64,000 nucleotides of DNA, from the NCBI GenBank assembly GCA_911728455.2, contig OU452223.1, positions 16,177,802 to 16,241,801 on the forward strand. Direction: 5' to 3'. A program made the translations under genes and the position numbers. Numbering within the stretch: the first letter of the stretch is position 1; every line of letters begins with the position of its first letter. Origin of the DNA: Marthasterias glacialis (taxonomy: Eukaryota; Echinodermata; Asteroidea; Forcipulatida; Asteriidae). The notes below the pieces were generated by a model. It ran no database searches. It was not told where the DNA came from and saw nothing but the letters and a program-made list of their open reading frames with translations. This document shows positions 59,487-64,000 of the stretch, piece by piece.

Positions 59487-62400
59487 CTAAACTCGACCGT
59501 TGGGTCCAGCTGCTGCCGGCACGATGTCGTGACCTTTGACCTGTTTATCCCAGCCACAGGTCATGAGTTTGTTACTGAGTGGGTCCCATGATGCACCACG
59601 TACAAAGTCGTTGTGGCTGTAGCTCCGGTATCTGTAACGATGTAAAACAAATAATTATAATATAAGAAGCCTTTCCAGACTACTTGATGTTAATTACGTT
59701 TCAAACTAGATAACCTTTCAAACTAGATAACCTTTCAAACAAGTCAACTTTCCAAACAAGATAACTTTCCAAACTACATAGCGTTTCAAACTAAATAATT
59801 TCTTAAACTACATAACGTTTCAAATGACAACTTTCTAAACAAGATAACTTTTCAAACAAGACAACTTTCCAAACAAGACAACTTTCCAAACAAGACAACT
59901 TTCCAAACAAGATAATTTTCCAAACAAGATAACTTTCCAAACAAGACAACTTTTCAAACAAGACAACTTTTCAAACAAGACAACTTTTCAAACAAGTAAA
60001 CTTTCCAAACAAGATAACTTTCCAAACTACATAGCGTTTCAAACTAAATAATTTCTTAAACTACATAACGTTTCAAACAAGACAACTTTCCAAACAAGAC
60101 AACTTTTCAAACAGGAAAACTTTTTAATAGAAGTAATAATTGCATCGGGGATGAAGAGTATTAATTTTTACCCTGTGTGATAAAATAAATTTTCAAACAT
60201 GATAACTTTTCAAACAAGGTAGTAATTGACATTCTAATCCCACAGTAAAGGAGGGTTCCTTTGCTATGACCATCACTTAAATAATCTTTGTTCACTATGG
60301 CAAATGAGCCCCATTAATTTTAGTTAGCTACTGGACTAAACATAAAATATGTAATCATAAAATGCCGGGTAGACTTTGAAGACTTTGGAAGAAACAGAGC
60401 GCTGTTTTACTTACATTTGTTTGAGTTCCGGCTGTAATTCTGTAACAGTGACGGTGCAGTCGTCTGAAGTTGATGCTAGCCATAATGGGCTGCAAAAAAA
60501 TACAACGTATCAAAAGATCAAAATATCACAATGAAAAACACTGAGGATTTTTCAGTCTCCCAAACAAGGGCCTTAGTCATGCTGTTCTCTGCAGACAGGA
60601 AGCACAGGAAGAGCACAAAGAGAATATTGATGTCATCATGTAACTGATTCTGTGAAAACGATCAGGAAAGTTCAGGGAAGATAAAACCTCCTCCCAGTTT
60701 AAAAATAGAAGACGTACAGTTGCAAAGTCACATAAGAATTAACGCTAAGCATGTTAGGAGTGGGTAGAGTGGGAGATTTGCAGTAAAACCATGTACTGTA
60801 CTTCTGCCTACTAACTTTTGAATAGCGCTTGGTACATACACTTTCCAAAACAGACATTATTCTTAAGTGCATGGTGTTATCAACAATCTTAGCGGCAATG
60901 TCATCACTCAATATGCAAACATTTGTACTCACTTCTTTGGTGAGAATGCTAGTCTGTGTATGGATCTAGTATGGGCAGTGGTTAGTCTTGTGCCAGTACT
61001 GTCTGCCCTGGAATCTTGAAGCACTATCTTGCCTGTCTCATCCCCTGCAAAGAAAAAAACAAGACAATCAACGATCCGGTGGCCACACATCGTTATACAA
61101 ATGTAAGGTAGTTTAAAGACAGCCAAGATAAAGAATTTCATTGTGGGGAAAACTCTCCATCAGGCGTAACCCTGTCACAGGCACCCTGCTGAAAGCCGCA
61201 CAATTTAATGGAAGAAAACAGCAAGATCCAACTACTTTTCCATTTCTTGCACTGGACTCGAAGCAGGTTAAATTCCTTGTGTCTCTTCATTTGGTTACTC
61301 TTTCTGAATTAAACTGAAGGGAACAAACTTGACAATGATTACTCTTTATAGATTAAACTATAAAAAAATAACTAAATAAATACAAAATTTGACGATTGTG
61401 ACTTGGTCTCAATTCTATTCTCTCTTACCTACGGCAAGTACATGTGTTTCTCCAGGCTTCCAGGCAAGACATGTTGGCAGAGATGTTCCCGAGGGTCGGC
61501 TCAGCTTCCTGGCTGGTTTGGGTTTCCTCAAATCCCACAGTAAAACTGAACCATCCTGAAGACGAAACGGAACAGATAACTTATCAAATCAACAATGAAA
61601 AGTATAACATTTGGAGTTCTCTATCGTTCACTTGAAATATGCTCGGTTTCACACTGTGCATTAAACAACACACAAGATATTTGTGTCTTTCACAAGAAAT
61701 GTGCTGGGTACAACACACAAGATCTACACCTCCATCCCAGTCGATTGAAATGGATACTGATGATTTGAAAAGGCTCAGACTACCCGCCTGCTCCAAGCCC
61801 CCAGTACAAAAAATGGTCTCACACCCAAAGTCTGACCACAGTGTATCACATTAGTATCCAACCCATGCCAACACAGATCTCTCACCCACGTACTGACAGC
61901 TCTCAATGGTGCCTAAGATGCAGTTCACCTTCCATAATAATAATAATAATAATACACCATGCTTATATAGCGCGTTACACACACAGTCCCAATGCGCTTT
62001 ACAAAGAAGCATTAGAATATTTTCCAGCAAGGTATTCGGAGTTACTTTTTGAAGTATGAGACTTGTTCCTTGACAAAGCATCATGTAACAGTTTACAAGG
62101 TGCTGTGGCGCAATCTGCAGCCGATCAAACCAGGAACACCGGGACGAACCCCTTCTCTTTGCAATAAGTGCACTGGGTTCTTTTACGTGCATTACACAAC
62201 ACACGGGACCTACGGCTTTACGTCCCATCCGAAGAACGCAGCAATAATGGTTAAGTGTCATGCTTAAGGACACAAGTGTCAAGACCGGGACTCGAACCCA
62301 CACTCTACTGATCAGAAACACCAGAGCTTGAGTCCAGTGTTCTTATCCACTCAGCCACGACATGCCATTGAGCAACTACATCTAATATAGAACCTGGAGA

Positions 62401-63628
62401 ATGCTGTGTAGTTATCTGTGTGTATCTATTGTGGCAATTTATATACACTGCCATTTTAGCTGTATGGCATATTTCAGCTTTCCCACTGGTTGATCTGGTT
62501 AATTTTGCCATACAGGCATGTCACATAGTATTGATACTTTATGTCCACAGCTGACATAGAGGGCATTCACAGCAGATACAGAAGACAATCAAGCTAAGTA
62601 TTATGTGTCTTCACTGTCTATGAGCTAAGTATTCTATGTGTCTTCACTGTCTATGAGCTAAGTATTCTATGCGTTCTATTTCTATGAGCTAAGCATTCTA
62701 TGTGTTCCATTTCTATGAGCCAGGCATTCTATGTGTTCTATTTCTATGAGCAAAGCATTCTATGTGCTCTATTTCTACGAGCTAAGCATTCTATGTGTTC
62801 TATTTCTACGAGCTAAGCATTCTATGTGTTCCATTTCTATGAGCTAAGCATTCTATGTGTTCTATTTCTATGAGCTAAGCAATCTATGTGCTCTTTTTCT
62901 ACGAGCTAAGTATTCTATGTGTTCTATTTCTATGAGCTAAGCATTCTATGTGTTCTATTTCTATGAGCAAAGCATTCTATGTATTCCATTTCTATGAGGT
63001 AAGCATTCTATGTGTTCTATTTCTATGAGGTAAGCATTCTATGTGTTCCATTTCTATGAGGTAAGCATTCTATGTGTTCTATTTCTATGAGGTAAGCATT
63101 CTATGTGTTCCATTTCTATGAGGTAAGCATTCTATGTGTTCTATTTCTAAGATCAATACCAACCTGTGAACATGAGAGAAACACTTCCAGCTCATTGGGG
63201 CTGCATGTGATACATTCAACTTTTGATGTATGGGCCCTCAGGGTCAATACAGACGCTTGTGTTGCTAGATCCCAAACCTTTATTCTGTAAATGAAAATGT
63301 TTGGAAGGAAAAGTTAAGGACAGACATTTCAAGACATTCCAGTAGAAAGAAACTGAAGAATCAAATGGCAAAATGTTTACTCAAGACAATACTCTTTGTA
63401 AATGATTGAAGGTTGTGTACTCGTGGTGCAGCCATATACACTATCTACTCCCAGGTGCAGAGAAGCAATCATGGTGTCTCACTTACAGTTTATCAGAGGA
63501 TCCACTGATGATTCTGGTTTTGTTGGAGTTGATGCTGATACTATGCACGGCGCTGTCATGTTCGTATAAGTAGAACAAGTTCCTGAAGGCACTGCGGCTG
63601 TTTACAAGTTGCCAGACTTCAATCGCAC
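59487..63628 (-). CDS. WDR77: WD-repeat protein 77 / methylosome protein 50, C-terminal part (partial)
   Basis: Beta-propeller partner of PRMT5 in the methylosome; it presents substrates such as Sm proteins, histones H2A/H4 and PIWI for symmetric arginine dimethylation. Six exons, 5' to 3': 63628-63487, 63284-63164, 61555-61429, 61044-60933, 60489-60415, 59631-59487, all in frame, about 240 of an expected 340 residues. The N-terminal third lies beyond the right edge (exon 63628 begins in phase, after the equivalent of DSG). Landmarks: AIEVWQLV, YEHDSAVHSISINSN, IISGSSDKLIKVWDLATQ, LRAHTSKVECITCSP, LLWDLRKPKPARKL, LPTCLAWKPGE, AVGDETGKIVLQD, LASTSDDCTVTV, HNDFVRGASWDPLSNKLMTC, GWDKQV. These follow human WDR77 blade by blade. 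The donor after 63164 is GTTGGT rather than GTRAGT and follows directly on a minisatellite. It converges on SND1. Confidence 0.92.
59696..60216. repeat. 17-bp minisatellite in the last WDR77 intron
   Basis: About 25 copies of a TTTCCAAACAAGACAAC-type unit, with higher-order repetition: the block TTCCAAACTACATAGCG with its neighbours occurs near 59768 and again near 60018. It begins about 65 bases from the final exon's acceptor. Stray units continue to 60216 after a gap. Confidence 0.85.
61934..62366 (-). mobile_element. tRNA-Leu-derived SINE in a WDR77 intron
   Basis: The minus strand from 62366 reads GGCATGTCGTGGCTGAGTGG (A box) and ACTGGACTCAAGCTCTGG (anticodon arm, CAA in the loop). A long variable-arm-like stretch and GTGGGTTCGAGTCCC (B box, 62301-62287) follow, as in a class II leucine tRNA. 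Next come a body of about 250 bases, an L2/CR1-like tail (GCGCTATATAAGC) and (ATT)n ending at 61934. It lies in the same orientation as WDR77. The 156-codon frame inside it is a read-through of the SINE, not a gene. Confidence 0.75.
62604..63150. repeat. 31-bp minisatellite abutting a WDR77 exon
   Basis: About 17 copies of GAGCTAAGCATTCTATGTGT followed by TCTATTTCTAT. Variants differ mainly at GAGCTAAG/GAGGTAAG/GAGCAAAG and TTCTATTT/TCCATTTC. The array stops about 13 bases from the splice donor at 63163, so the intron's 5' end is almost entirely repeat. Confidence 0.9.
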
Positions 63629-64000
63629 CTGTCGGGGTTGGGAGCAGACTCAAGATATTAACACTCCCACTCTTTGTAAATTGTTTCCAGCGCGTTGACC
63701 AACAATTAGAAACTATTTAACTGTATGAGGTTGTGGCACAACTGTGCACAGAACTAACTGTGTATATGTGTGTACTGTATAGATAAATTCAACTTGTGAT
63801 ATTATACTGCAGTGTGGTATTTTTAAATCTGTCATCCAAAACCATTACGCCAGGGTTAGCAAATCAAGTGTTAAAAGATCAACAAAATTTCCCATAAATG
63901 TTTTTCCCAGATCCATCAAGTGTGTATATGAAAGGGATCACATGCTTCGTATTTGAAACCAAACTACAAACACACTGTTGTACCATCATTTGAAACCCAC

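Noticed and set aside
59696-60125. CRISPR-like or satellite gene cluster
   Set aside because: Contiguous 17-bp degenerate units without spacers; no coding frame.
61851-62321. A 156-codon minus-strand frame
   Set aside because: It lies almost wholly inside the tRNA-Leu-derived SINE and only reads through it.
62604-63150. CRISPR-like array of 31-bp repeats
   Set aside because: Repeats are directly adjacent without unique spacers and lie in a metazoan intron; this is a minisatellite.

Overview
This is a window from a spliced metazoan nuclear genome, most likely a marine invertebrate deuterostome; an echinoderm fits best. Intron-rich genes with orthologue-like similarity to vertebrate proteins (SND1, WDR77/MEP50, an SLC35F3/F4-type carrier), an AT-rich background, many small inverted-repeat elements and tRNA-derived SINEs point this way. 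The species assignment is inference: no rRNA or mitochondrial marker is present. There are no bacterial operons, CRISPR arrays or phage genes.

Layout. 3.4-8.75 kb (minus strand): a complete SLC35F3/F4-like drug/metabolite-superfamily carrier in six coding exons (412 aa), plus a possible upstream exon that would lengthen the N-terminus. 8.75-27.3 kb: a long gene-poor stretch with a foldback element made of palindromic arrays (11.0-11.8 kb), a second element with the same ends (19.9 kb), a (GTCA)n satellite (16.6-17.2 kb) and short MITEs. 27.36-28.10 kb (minus strand): an intronless 246-aa gene with a WH1/EVH1-like domain, a lysine stretch and a degenerate CRIB-like motif, resembling the N-terminal half of WASP without the actin-nucleating C-terminus. 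28.1-37.6 kb: gene-poor. 37.58-56.10 kb (plus strand): complete SND1/Tudor-SN, 20 coding exons and 905 aa, every junction in frame, first intron of GC-AG type. 59.49-63.63 kb (minus strand): the C-terminal two thirds of WDR77/MEP50 in six exons, running off the right edge.

How the genes relate. WDR77/MEP50 is the partner of PRMT5, which makes symmetric dimethylarginine. SND1 has a Tudor domain of the kind that reads this mark. The two genes converge tail to tail with about 3.4 kb between their stop codons. SND1 and WDR77 introns are crowded with short DNA transposons: TTA-flanked Harbinger-like elements, a five-copy GTGGATTTCACAAAG family and palindromic elements. They also hold tRNA-derived SINEs and minisatellites.

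All exon boundaries were read by hand from splice dinucleotides, reading-frame continuity and remembered family sequence. No alignment or database search was run.
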